NCBI GenBank assembly: GCA_018350325.1
Contig: JAEVLN010000008.1
Location: 1,302,001 to 1,366,000, forward strand
Length of the DNA stretch: 64,000 nt
DNA from: Globodera rostochiensis
Taxonomy: Eukaryota; Nematoda; Chromadorea; Rhabditida; Heteroderidae
Direction: 5' to 3'
Under the pieces are notes generated by a model that saw only the letters and a program-made list of their open reading frames with translations, was not told the origin of the DNA and ran no database searches. How positions within the stretch are numbered: position 1 is the stretch's first letter; the number at the start of each line of letters is the position of its first letter. The position numbers and the translations under genes are program-made. Positions 13,201 through 23,089 of the stretch are shown here, piece by piece.

Positions 13201-14822
13201 ACGCCTTTTCCGGCAGTTTGGCGTTCGGGCTGACCAGCTGGTGACCGACCGTTCATTAATAACGCAAACGACTCGAACATTTAGTGACCCGATCAAAGTG
13301 CCAGCCTCGCGGCTGCCCGTGGACAGCGATGAGCTGTTGGAAAGACCGGAATATTGGGTTTGTATCAAAGATGTCGCAGCAATGCCTCAAGTTGGAGACA
13401 AACTCTCTTTCCAAGTCGATGCGGGGGGTAAGTCGGAGAATGAGGGAAATTCGTTTTGAATGAATCTTTAAGTAATGTTTAGGGCGAGTTATTTTCTCAA
13501 AGAATGATGCTCCGTCACGAGTGATTATGCATGTAGACACGAGCATTCCCTTGTGGGCTTTCTTCGATCTTTATGGGAGCACGAGGAAGATTCAACTTCT
13601 GGGTTATTCGATTTTCTTTATTTGTTAGTGTGTCGAACATTCCAAATTCTTAGACATTGATACGTCGCTCAGTACACGGAACATCGCGGACTTGTCGAGG
13701 AGTTACCGTGCCTCTTCCGAGGGGGCCTGTGTAAATGTCTGTGCAGATCGCTCGTCAGTTGTGGTGGATATCAAACCAAGGCCAAATAGACCATCGTCCA
13801 CAAATTGGAACACAGTTTTGACACTTCATTGACCATTGATGTTTTCCTTTCTAAGGATTCTCTTCGCGTTGCTCTCCCGGTTGGCTCCTCATCAACCCAC
13901 CACGGACACTCTTCCGCCATCGCAATTCAATCGGAAAGTGCCGTTCTTTCCAACGCCTCCATTTCTGCGGGTCCTTCCGGCGCCGGTGCAACTTCGTCCT
14001 CCGCGCCGTCCTCCACCACTCCGCCTTTCTCGTCCCATCCCATGGAGTCAACGGAGTTGGCGCAGATTCGCGCCAACATAGCGATGAGACGACGCAATCG
14101 GGCGGATGCTTCTAATGGAGGGGTCGGAGGCCAGACTTCGACGCTTTCGTCGGCATTTTTGCCGGATACGTCGCAGCCAAACACGTCAAATTCTAATTCA
14201 TCCGGCATCGCAGCCAACGGTGATTCTGTGCTCAATCGCTCGCCGCCAACGTTGAACGAATTGTTGGCCAGTCGTCGCATTCAGCTCGAGGCAAGAATGG
14301 CAGCATTGGCCGCTATAAGGGACAATCAGTCGCCAATTCGCGACGACGTCAGCACGTATTCGCAGAGGAATTCTTCTGAACGGCTGAGCCGGCCGACACG
14401 CCGTAATTATGATTTAAGTTCTTCTAGCGACTCATCGCCCGCCGGACGCAATGAGGCAGCGGAAAGTGCACAACAACAAAACAAATCGCCCGTCGGACGC
14501 AATGAGGCAGCGGAAAGTGCACAACAACAGAACACCGCAAATGGCGAAGAGCAGCCGGGCAACGAGTGCTCCATTTGCATGAGCAACCAAGTGAATGCGG
14601 TCATTTATCGGTGTGGACACATGTGCATGTAAATACGGTGGCCATGGAGGCCCATGGTTTTGTATTCTTAAGGTGTTTTTCGTGTGCTAAAGAGACGCAT
14701 CGTCGTTCCGGAGATTGTCCAATTTGTCGCACTCCGATAAGTATGAACTGGATTTCGAGTTGCCTGTTTAAATGCCATTTTTCTCGTTTTTAGTCGATGT
14801 GATTCGCTGTTACCCCGTCTGA
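10237..14822 (+). CDS. neur: Neuralized E3 ubiquitin ligase (two NHR domains plus RING)
   Basis: Neuralized ubiquitinates Notch ligands (Delta/Serrate) so that they are endocytosed in the signal-sending cell. Thirteen exons fit one frame of 778 codons plus stop: 10237-10267, 10322-10592, 10660-10713, 10792-10853, 11705-11872, 11958-12209, 13036-13240, 13285-13437, 13493-13602, 13654-13814, 13856-14628, 14673-14740, 14794-14822. The product begins MGNSAATARSG, a possible N-myristoylation start as in other Neuralized proteins. NHR1 has FHSVCGTNIQLL, RRKESFCKGLAFS and LPKFACPDLTSKGGYWAKSL. NHR2 has RFHNVKGVNVYL, DELLERPEYWV and MHVDTSIPLWAFFDLYGS. A Ser/Ala-rich linker follows, containing a tandem repeat of about 16 residues (GRNEAAESAQQQN, twice). 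The C-terminal C3HC4 RING reads CSIC..YRCGHMCMC..CPICRTPI and ends DVIRCYPV. Introns 4 and 6 are enlarged by small transposons. The exon 6 donor is the least certain junction (12,209 or 12,213). Confidence 0.93.
11059..11489. mobile_element. 431-bp MITE in neur intron 4
   Basis: The ends form an imperfect inverted repeat of about 27 bp. The left end begins GGCAATCCTTAAGAATGG; the right end, read on the other strand, begins GGCAATCCTAAAGAATGG. A 9-bp direct duplication, AAACAAACA, flanks it at 11,050-11,058 and 11,490-11,498. There is no coding capacity. The same terminal sequence occurs alone near 7,703, so the family is multicopy. It lies inside an 851-nt intron (10,854-11,704) of a gene whose other introns are mostly 40-90 nt. 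Confidence 0.8.
12242..12580. mobile_element. Small inverted-repeat element in neur intron 6
   Basis: The ends are CAGGGACGTAACCAGGG on the left and, on the other strand, CAGAGACGTAACCAGGG on the right. Inside are G and C homopolymers and one copy of the GC-rich hairpin motif (12,400-12,424). The flanking duplication is unclear (only ATGC matches). Relatives with CAGG..CGTA(A)CCAG ends occur at 52.3, 62.5 and probably 48.0 kb, always in introns. The family looks like a short hAT-type MITE. Confidence 0.6.
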
Positions 14823-15868
14823 TGAAATGTCTCAACAAGTGCAAATTGGTGGCCAATCGCCTAAAATTCTGTTTGAAGACTATTCGCGGCTTTTCATTTT
14901 TGGGGTTTGAAAGTTTTGACTTTGTACGTTTGCTCACTCAATCGAAACTTTGCATAATATCCCGCAATCATCATTACATTTCTTTCATTTTATTGCATTG
15001 TAAATACTCCCTCCTTTTCTCGTTTTGCTCCGAATTATTAATGCTATATTGTTACTTAAACCCGGGTGGCACAGGACCAGTACTGAAGTGTCCACCATGA
15101 CACAGAAATGTTTCCCGGTTTTTCCCAAAAGTCCCGGTTCCGTGCTACACTACTTTAATACTTTAAACGAAGTGAATGTGATTGGCCAATTATCATGCTG
15201 TGATTTAATACATAGTTCTCCCAACAGAGCCATCTGTTCAACAGAACAAATTGTTTAAAACAAATGCCTTTCGAATTGCCCTCGCTTCGTCCAATAATAT
15301 ATTTTACTTTATCTGTAGTATGAAACGAATTTTAAATTTAAATAAAGATAAATATTGTTTTCGAGGGATTTGACCGGCAAGCATTATTTGGAAGCTCTCA
15401 TTTGTTTAATGCAACAGCTCTTCATCGTGACGAGTGCGTAATCGTTGCGATTGTGACAGGATCAATGCCAACCTTACAGCGATTCTCTGAAAAGAATGGT
15501 AATTATTATTGAGCCGTCCCTCCCCTTCGTGAAGTTCGTGGCGTTACGTGATGTTTCGTTTTTTCTTGGTTTTTTTTGTGTCGGGCTTCTGCTCCATTAC
15601 CTGTGTGCCTCAATCAATGGCACTTTCTGTTCTTTGTTTGTCCGCGCGACTGTTCCGACTCCATTTGCTCTTTTTGTCTCCGACGACAGTTTGGCCTTCT
15701 GATGTGGTGACAATGTCGGAGGACGGGGCGCTAAATCCCAGTGAGAAGTTGGCAACTTGGGCGGTTGGTGGTAAATGGGCGGATGACTGTGGAGGAGAGA
15801 CGGGGGCAGAGGAGAGCCGGATGCTGATTGGGGGGGGGGGGGAAGATGATTTGTAAATTCTAAACATG
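14823..15868. other. Intergenic between neur and the FGFRL1-like gene
   Basis: The two genes converge here (neur on +, FGFRL1-like on -). The stretch would contain both 3' untranslated regions. I see only AT-rich DNA up to about 15,400 and a short G run at 15,831-15,842. No further coding exon is supported. Confidence 0.5.
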
Positions 15869-18800
15869 TTATGAGTTGAATGAGGATCCCGGGGATTGGA
15901 GGGTCAGATGATGGTTGTGTGACCAACACAAAGTCCTAACGCGCTTACATAGGTCGATCACGCCATAAATGTGACTGCTTATCCGGCTCATCTCGTCCTC
16001 CCCCCTCTCCGTTCTGTGCAGCGAATGCGGCAGCTGTTGTTCTTCTGTTCGGCGTCCCGCGTCCTCTTCTCTCCGGTCCAATGTCGTCGTGTGCGGAAAT
16101 GGCCACAACGGAGCCGGCGAATTGGCAAAGGAAATGGAAGGCGGGGGAAAAAGCGGCGGCGGCATGCGCGGAGGCGGAGGGGGGAGGGGGCCGGAGCAAG
16201 TGACGGCCTTCTGATGACGGGGGATGGACGATGAGGCGGAGGAGGCGAAGGTGGTCGAGGCGGTGGAGCTGCCGTGGGGGCAGCACCATTTGGCCGGAAG
16301 GGATGAAGAGGCTTCTCCACAGAATGACTTTTGATGATAAGAACGGCACCCAAGACAGAGAAAGACGGAAAGGATGAAGACAAAAAGCACGAGAAGGATG
16401 AGGAAAAGGACGAGCCGAGGGTAAGAGGAGAGGATGAGCAGCGAGGAAAAGGACGGAGAGTCGAGCACACGGAGGAACGCGGAACGGAAGACAAATTGGC
16501 CGGCGGGGTTGGTCACCACACAGAAATAGCGACCGGAATCCTAAAAGATGGCTCGGTTTAGGAGAAGTCTTGAGAGAAAGTACCTCCTTCTGCACATTTG
16601 GGATGCGCAACTCGTTGACGAACGCGCGCTCACCCCGCGTGTCCATTTCGACCCGCACCGCGTCATTGCCCTGGTCCAGCACCAAAAGTGCCATCTCTCC
16701 CAATCGAAGGACCGTCGCATTCGGCACTCGCACTCTAACCGACTCCGCGTTGTCCATCAAACGAAGCCACTAAAAGAATTTAACAAAAAAAAAAAATGGG
16801 CAAAAACTCACTCGGATAACAGATTTCTCGCGACGCCATTCCACTCGACAAAGCAACTGAGCCGTTAGTCCGGCGCGGACGGAAGCGGTTTCATTTTGGT
16901 GTTGGGATTGGTGGTCGATGCGCGGAGTTGGCGGGAGAGGGAAAGAGCCAAGGGCAGAGGCCGAAGAAGGGGAGAAAGTGCCGGAAGAGGCGGAGCCGAA
17001 CAAAATTTGGTCGTCCGACAAGTCTTCAGCCGTCGATGGGCCGATTTGGACGTTGAAGTCAGCTTGGATGGAGCCAAGCTGATTCTGAACTCGGCATGAA
17101 TAAGTCGCCGAGTCGCTGGGCCGGATTTTGTCCAGCGAGAAGGAAGCGGCGTTTGGGTTGGTCAGTTCTGTTGGATTTGAAAATTGGAGGAATTCGGGGC
17201 GGGCGGGGGGAGAACCCAGGGAGACGGGGATTCCTTCTCGAGTCCAAATCACTTGGGGCAACGGGTTGCCAACGGACTGCGGACATTGAAGGTGCAGCGC
17301 AGAACCCGGCGCGAGCTGCACCTTCGTTAGGCGGAGCGTCGACGGATTGCGCCATTTGGGGGCACTAACTGCAAATGGAAAATGTTGTCAATTTTCTCGC
17401 ATTTACTCTTTCTCGCCATTTTCGCTCAGCGACGACCTCCTGTCCACCGGAGTGCCCCTCCCTCTCCCGCCACTTCCGTTTGGGTCGAACACCTCCAACT
17501 CGAAGTCCACAACTCTATGGCCCCATTCGTTGATGGCCGTGCAGCGATACCTCCCGCTGTCTTTTTGCTGTGGTGTTCGGATGCGCAAGTCCCTTTCTGC
17601 GTTGGACATCACGCGAAAATGATCGCCTGCCAACGGCTCGCCCTCTTTGCTCCACTTGATGATAAGCGCCTCTTCCGAGTTCCTTTGGTCCTCGTCCACC
17701 TTGACGGGGCATTTCAGTCTGAACACTTTTGTGCCCAACGGAATGCGAATGCGCGACTGTTGGCCATCCATTGGGAGCAGTTCGGGTGGCGCTGAACCGG
17801 TTGGATGAAGGAAGACGACACAGAGAAAGGAAATGGTTGGGATGAACGAAATGATGCCATAGGCCAGAATGATCATCAAATCCCGAACGCTATTTTCGGT
17901 TGCTTGAAAACCTAACAAAAGAAACGAATGCCAAATGCCCCGGGCGACGCTTCTTCCATTTTCCAATTTGGCTCCCTTCGGGCACTTCCTCCGTTATTCG
18001 CATCGTTTGCTCACTTCCATTCGTCCCCTCTCTTGCGGATAATCCCCAATTCGTCGACCTGCACCACTCAATCATCCGCCCGTCATTTGGCCATTGGGAA
18101 AGTGACTTGGAGAAATGGTGGGAACAATCCCTTGGGCAAACAGCCCCCCCCCCCTCAACCCTTTCTGCTGATAATGCAAGCAAGTCTCCCCTCTCGCAAA
18201 CACCCAAATTGTGGCGCGCCGAATCAATGGTTTCTCCCAACCTTACAATTCCCCCCCCCCGCCCCCCGCCTTGGCATATTTTGGCGTCCATCTCCCGTAA
18301 TTATCACATCAAAAACGACACACACAATGAGAAGGAAATGGGCACATTTGGACACTCTGTGGGGGGTGGGGGAGGAAGCAACGAAAAGGAAAAGGATTTA
18401 TTTGGGTTTGGGGGGGGGACGCATTCACAGCGGGGAACAAAATTAGGAAGCGGAAGGAAACGAGGCGAATTTGCGGGTGGTCAACGACGGACAATGAACA
18501 AAGAGAGGGGGAGGGGGGGGGGGCAAAATGGAAATTGGACGAATGAAATGGCTGGGGGGGGGGAGAGGTGGGCGGGCTGATGATATGGTGACAATGAATG
18601 TGGTGGGAAATGATTGATTCTCCCGACTAATTGCATTTAAATCCCCTTTTGTCTCAAATGCTCTCTCTCCTCTCAATTAAGCTTCCAGCCTTCGCCGGAG
18701 ATGGTCAAAAGTCCGAGAATCCGCTTCAAAAGACATCCGACAATTGTGAGAGATGGATGGATTGAATTGACTGACGAGGAATATGTGTCGTCCCCTGGGG

Positions 18801-20195
18801 CGATGGATGAGGAGAGATGAATTGCAAATTAGATGAAGGGAACAGGGGTAATTGAAAAATGGACGAGATGGGATTTTTGACCGTTAGGGATTTTGTCCTA
18901 GCGCCGGGGGGGCGTCCCCTCAAGATTATGATGATCACCCCGGGGGGGGGGCGTCCCATCAATGATCACCCACTCCCTCTCCCTCGGGGGGGGGGGGGGT
19001 GTCCCATCAAGATTATGATGATCACCCACTCCCTCTCCCTCGGGGGGGGGGGGTGTCCCATCAAGATTATGATGATCACCCACTCCCTCTCCCACGGGGG
19101 GGGGGGGTGTCCCATCAAGACTATGATGATCACCCCGGGGGGGGGGCGTCCCATCAATGATCACCCACTCCCTCTCCCTCGGGGGGGGGGTGTCCTATCA
19201 AGATTATGATGATCACCCACTCCCTCTCCCTCGGGGGGGGGGGGGTGTCCCATCAAGATTATGATGATCACCCCGGGGGGGGGGCGTCCCATCAATGATC
19301 ACCCACTCCCTCTCCCTCGGGGGGGGGGGTGTCCTATCAAGATTATGATGATCACCCACTCCCTCTCCCACGGGGGGGGGGGTGTCCCATCAAGACTATG
19401 ATGATCACCCACTCCCTCTCCCTCGGGGGGGGGGGTGTCCCATCAAGATTATGATGATCACCCCGGGGGGGGGGCGTCCCATCAATGATCACCCACTCCC
19501 TCTCCCTCGGGGGGGGGGGGTGTCCCATCAAGATTATGATGATCACCCACTCCCTCTCCCTCGGGGGGGGGGGGGGTGTCCCATCAAGATTATGATGATC
19601 ACCCACTCCCTCTCCCACGGGGGGGGGGTGTCCCATCAAGACTATGATGATCACCCACTCCCTCTCCCTCGGGGGGGGGGGGGTGTCCCATCAAGATTAT
19701 GATGATCACCCCGGGGGGGGGGCGTCCCATCAATGATCACCCACTCCCTCTCCCTCGGGGGGGGGGGGGGTGTCCTATCAAGATTATGATGATCACCCAC
19801 TCCCTCTCCCACGGGGGGGGGTGTCCCATCAAGACTATGATGATCACCCACTCCCTCTCCCTCGGGGGGGGGGGGTGTCCCATCAAGATTATGATGATCA
19901 CCCACTCCCTCTCCCTCGGGGGGGGGGGGGGTGTCCCATCAAGATTATGATGATCACCCACTCCCTCTCCCTCGGGGGGGGGGGGGGTGTCCCATCAAGA
20001 TTATGATGATCACCCCGGGGGGGGGGGGGGGGTCCCATCAAGATTGATGATCACCTCCCCTCCCATTCCAATTAAAATGCACTCACCGTTAATGCTCATC
20101 ACTGCCATTTTGGTCACCAATGAGGCGATCCAATAGACGAGGAGGGGAAAACGAACGGAGGAGGAAGAGACTGGCGATCGGAAAAAGGAGCACAT
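15869..20195 (-). CDS. FGFRL1: FGFRL1-like receptor: three Ig domains, one TM segment
   Basis: FGFRL1 is an FGF receptor relative that binds FGF/heparan sulfate but lacks the kinase. Five exons on the minus strand keep frame for 674 codons: 20195-20087, 17911-17407, 17364-16812, 16769-16584, 16540-15869. The start follows a strong acceptor by five bases. Hydrophobic stretches before Ig1 (FPLLVYWIASL and MIILAYGIISF) would serve as signal or anchor. An internal Met just before the second would give a conventional signal peptide ending near HPTGSA. Ig1: FRLKCPV..IIKWSKEGEP..DSGRYRCTAINEWG. Ig2: LHLQCPQ..VIWTREG..SATYSCRVQN. Ig3: LLCRVEWRR..DSGRYFCVVTN and FRSAFLRVL, nearly identical to the FGFRL1 Ig3 end. 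The TM segment LVLFLILLVLFVFILSV is followed by a Ser/Pro-rich tail with no kinase. Intron 1 (about 2.2 kb) contains a minisatellite. Confidence 0.85.
18898..20045. repeat. G-run minisatellite (about 52-60 bp units) in FGFRL1-like intron 1
   Basis: About 20 tandem units run along the + strand. Each contains GATTATGATGATCACC, then CACTCCCTCTCCCTC (or ..CCCAC), a run of 8-14 G, and TGTCCCATCAA. A second unit type, CACCCCGGGGGG..CGTCCCATCAATG, recurs at intervals, giving a higher-order pattern. G-run length varies from unit to unit, so copy number and run lengths in any assembly are suspect. Open frames across it (GGGCPIKIMMITHSL-type repeats) reflect the repeat, not a gene. It lies wholly inside the intron between the first two FGFRL1-like exons. 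Confidence 0.9.
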
Positions 20196-20216
20196 TTCGG
20201 CTGAGAGGACCAAAAA
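20196..20216 (-). promoter_or_regulatory. Probable spliced-leader (trans-splice) acceptor
   Basis: On the minus strand a pyrimidine/T-rich run (TTTTTTGGTCCTCTCAG) ends in AG five bases before the ATG of the FGFRL1-like first exon at 20,195. No upstream coding exon would join in frame. A strong acceptor right before a start codon is the usual trans-splicing arrangement in nematodes. The ATG is 237 nt downstream of the Argonaute stop codon, so the two genes may form an operon. Inference only; transcript 5' ends would decide. Confidence 0.5.
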
Positions 20217-20431
20217 ATATTTATTTATTAAATGGGAAGAAAAATGGGAGGAATTGGCCATAAATTAAATGGAATTTGGGGAGGGGCGAAAGAACATTTG
20301 GCGCCCTCAAAAGCCGGATTGATCGCTATTTAAAAAGGAAGGAAAGAAAAGCGGAGGGTGGGGGGGGGGCGAATTGTGCTCACAAATCAGAAGGACGGGA
20401 GGGGATAAATAATAAATAGTCACTCCATCAC

Positions 20432-22370
20432 TCATTCGCTCCCAATTCCTTTCCCTTTAATCCCAATTAGTTGCTTAAGAAATGGGGGCTTCCATTCCCC
20501 GGAAAGCTCAAATCCTTTTTCGACACGAAACTCAAATTCATCGAACTTTGCTCTCCCAAACGTTTGAAAATGTGCGCAATTTTTGGGACAANAGCTGGCC
20601 TCGAAAAACGCCGCCACTTTGGCTGGTCAAAGGGGGAGCCGCATTTGAATAGAATTCTTTTTTTTAATGTAAAATATAAAAGCTGGTCAAAGGGGGAGCC
20701 GCATTTGAATAGAATTCATTTTTAATGTAAATTTTAAAAAATCAACTCACTATCCAAAACAACGGCCGCATTTGGCGATTTGTCTCCGTTTTTGATCACC
20801 CGAACCCCCTTAGCCAGTCCGGCCCTCAAAATAATGCCACTGTCCACTTTCTCGCGAAACAAATTCTGATTTTGTGCGTCATCCACTTCCTGATCAATAA
20901 GTTCAATTTGAAACATTTACCAAATCAACATACAAAAAGTTTGCCGGCACTGATCCCAACAAAAAAGCCTTTGTTCAGTGCAAATTGAGATGTGGCCTTA
21001 GTTACAAAATTTGTTTGAAAATTTGCCGATATTTGCAAGCGTACCATTTCCAAAAAAGTGCGTAGTGACCGGTCCTCATTAAACACCGACTCGCCGTTCT
21101 TGTACTGCTTGAAGTCGTCCAACGCTAACACCGGTGCCGCTCTGTTCTGCGTGATACGAATTTCTAAGTTTTTTTTGTTGCATATTTTTCCCTTTCTTTC
21201 CCTTACTGAAGCGCACTTCTTTCCCTTCGCCGCAATAAGTCTAAACGAAAAAAATAAATTCCCCAAATTCTTCAATATTTCTCGTACCTTCACATATTCA
21301 TTAACCTCGTGGTTTTCAATTGCGACGTCACAATCTTTGATCGGACACGAAGCATACAAACAATCCTTCAATTGGTCACAACAAATTGAATTGTTTTGGA
21401 CATTACGGACAACAAACTTTGTTGTAGACCAATTCATGCCCGGCGTTCATCCCAAATCGCTTCGTTTTTTTGAATGCAATCTTTAAGTTAAAAAATCGAA
21501 AATTATTCAAAAATTAAAATACGAACGGTGATCAATTCGAGGCAGAGATTCCTGTGAAGAGCCCGCTGTCCGCTGAAAAACCCAACTTTAATACATAATT
21601 AGTGCCCCCCCCCCAACTTTAATACATAATTAGTGCCCCCCTTTAACTTTAAGTGCCCCCCCCCCACTCACTCGTCCGTTCCTTTGACGAGACTCTTTCC
21701 TTTGTCCATCTGTCCATTGCGTTTGAGCATTGGCAATCGCTCAATGTCAACGTCGTACCGGTAGGCTTTTCGGCCCTTCTCCACATTTATAGTCCAAATG
21801 GAGCAGACGCTAAAAAGAAATACAAAATTTTTTTAAGGGTAAGCCAACAAACCCCTGACGCTTCTGAACCTCCACCGCAGGAGGAGCCGGAGGTGGTGCG
21901 AATATTGCCTGTAAGGACGGAAAGGTCAGTAAAAGTTAGGCTTTGAACAGTTTCCGTCGGTGCTTTTCTCTTGACAAAATTACTTCGTAAGTCTTTCCTC
22001 TCCCCGCCGTCGACCCTTCGCTCGTCGGGATCGGCGGAGAAGAGAAGAAACACGGCGGCGGCTCGTCCCCGACGGCGCTTCCGCTGGACCGGGACCCAGT
22101 GGACTGTCCAGAATTAGGCTTTCCCCCAGGCTTTTCGCGCTGTACGGCCCGACGGGTTGGCTCCGGAAAAAATTGGCGAGTAATTCCATCGGCGTTGGCC
22201 TCTCCGTTGGTAGAAGAACGGTCGCCAGCTTGCTTTCGAGGCGGGTTCCATCCACCGGAACGAACTTCTGCAGCACGGCCCTGACTCTGAGCAGCATTCC
22301 CATCCCCTTGTCGCTGGTAGGGAGAAGCGGTACCACCAGAAACAGTTCGATGACCTCCTCCACTGCTCAT
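20432..22370 (-). CDS. WAGO-type Argonaute, N-terminal half only
   Basis: WAGO proteins bind secondary small RNAs in nematode silencing. Eleven minus-strand exons hold frame for 437 codons: 22370-21984, 21908-21853, 21809-21672, 21572-21527, 21480-21418, 21365-21288, 21240-21207, 21163-21045, 20996-20934, 20889-20751, 20622-20432. Order: a Gly/Ser/Arg-rich disordered start (MSSGGGHRTVSGG), a Pro-rich linker (FAPPPAPPAVEV), then Argonaute N/L1 signatures YRYDVDIERLP, HELVYNKDCLYAS, NEDRSLRTFLEM, ATSQFALNKGFF, SAGKLF, LAKGVRVIKNG and AAVVLDTKVAAFF. The last exon ends at a stop where PAZ would begin. No PAZ core, MID or PIWI exon lies downstream on this strand before the next gene, so the slicer half is absent. 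The last exon also has an undetermined base at 20,592. It may be a truncated gene, a regulatory fragment, or a pseudogene with intact frame. Confidence 0.8.
20620..20720. repeat. 61-bp offset direct duplication at an Argonaute splice acceptor
   Basis: A block of about 40 nt starting GCTGGTCAAAGGGGGAGCC occurs at 20,620 and again at 20,681, ending in GAATTC plus a T run each time. On the minus strand each copy carries the same acceptor (TTTGACCAG). The last Argonaute exon therefore has two tandem candidate 3' splice sites; only the one at 20,623 continues into the frame described. Confidence 0.75.
21587..21660. repeat. Short tandem repeat inside an Argonaute intron
   Basis: AACTTTAATACATAATTAGTGCC followed by a C run appears twice, with a third shortened copy (AACTTTAAGTGCC plus C run). 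It lies in the intron between the exons ending at 21,672 and beginning at 21,572. Confidence 0.7.
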
Positions 22371-23089
22371 GCTTTTTATTGGGAGAGAATATTACAACGA
22401 AAAGGCAAATAAAAGGGCGATTCGTCCTAAGAAAGTCATATTCGGATTCCTCGACCCCAAAATGGACTTTTCTCCGATCAGCTACGGGAAGATGCACAAC
22501 AAATGGCACTAACCGTTCATTGAAGGGGGGGGGATACTGTAGGCACAATAATTTTTGTAATGTAGGGGTGGGGGTACTGTAGGCACAATTATTTTGAATG
22601 TAAATCGTTATTTAAAAAGGTTTGAGAATTAAATTAATTTAATGATTTATAAGACGTTTATTACGTCTCAGAACAACGGGAATTAAATCACGTAACAGTC
22701 AGTAAGTACCCCCAATGGACGGGTGCCATTTGTTGTGCATCATCCCGTCGTAGCTCATCGAGAAAAGTCGCAGAGCTTAGGTAACAATCTTTTGGGTTTT
22801 TAGGAAATTTTATGGGCTCTTATCTCTCAAGACAATTTGTGCAGAAAAAATGTTTCAAATTAAAGTGAGAATTAAATTTATGGAAGAGAGGAAGGGAGGG
22901 GAGAATTGTTGAATCAGACAAAGGTTGGGGAAAGTTTTGTGGTGGGGAGATCGATTTTGCTAATACATAAGAAAAGTGACAACCTCCAGCAAAGACACAT
23001 TTACAACCACATACAGCCAGCCACATCACCAATCTCTTTCCCTCTTTAAATATCCATATTTCATCACCAACGACGCAATTCCGCCCCCA
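22371..23089. other. Intergenic, upstream of the Argonaute
   Basis: This holds the likely Argonaute promoter. A GGGGGTACTGTAGGCACAAT-type block is present twice (about 22,530 and 22,572). The two copies of the phrase reading AAATGGCAC next to TGTTGTGCATC (22,500 and 22,730) sit in opposite orientation and may mark a small inverted repeat. No gene is supported. Confidence 0.4.

Noticed and set aside
13805..14632. A separate intronless gene starting MEHSFDTSLT inside neur
   Set aside because: It is neur exon 11 (from 13,856) read upstream into the intron; the true junctions keep frame from NHR2 to the RING.
18859..20006. Repeated open frames over the G-run minisatellite on both strands
   Set aside because: The frames follow the repeat unit and the array lies in an intron of the FGFRL1-like gene.
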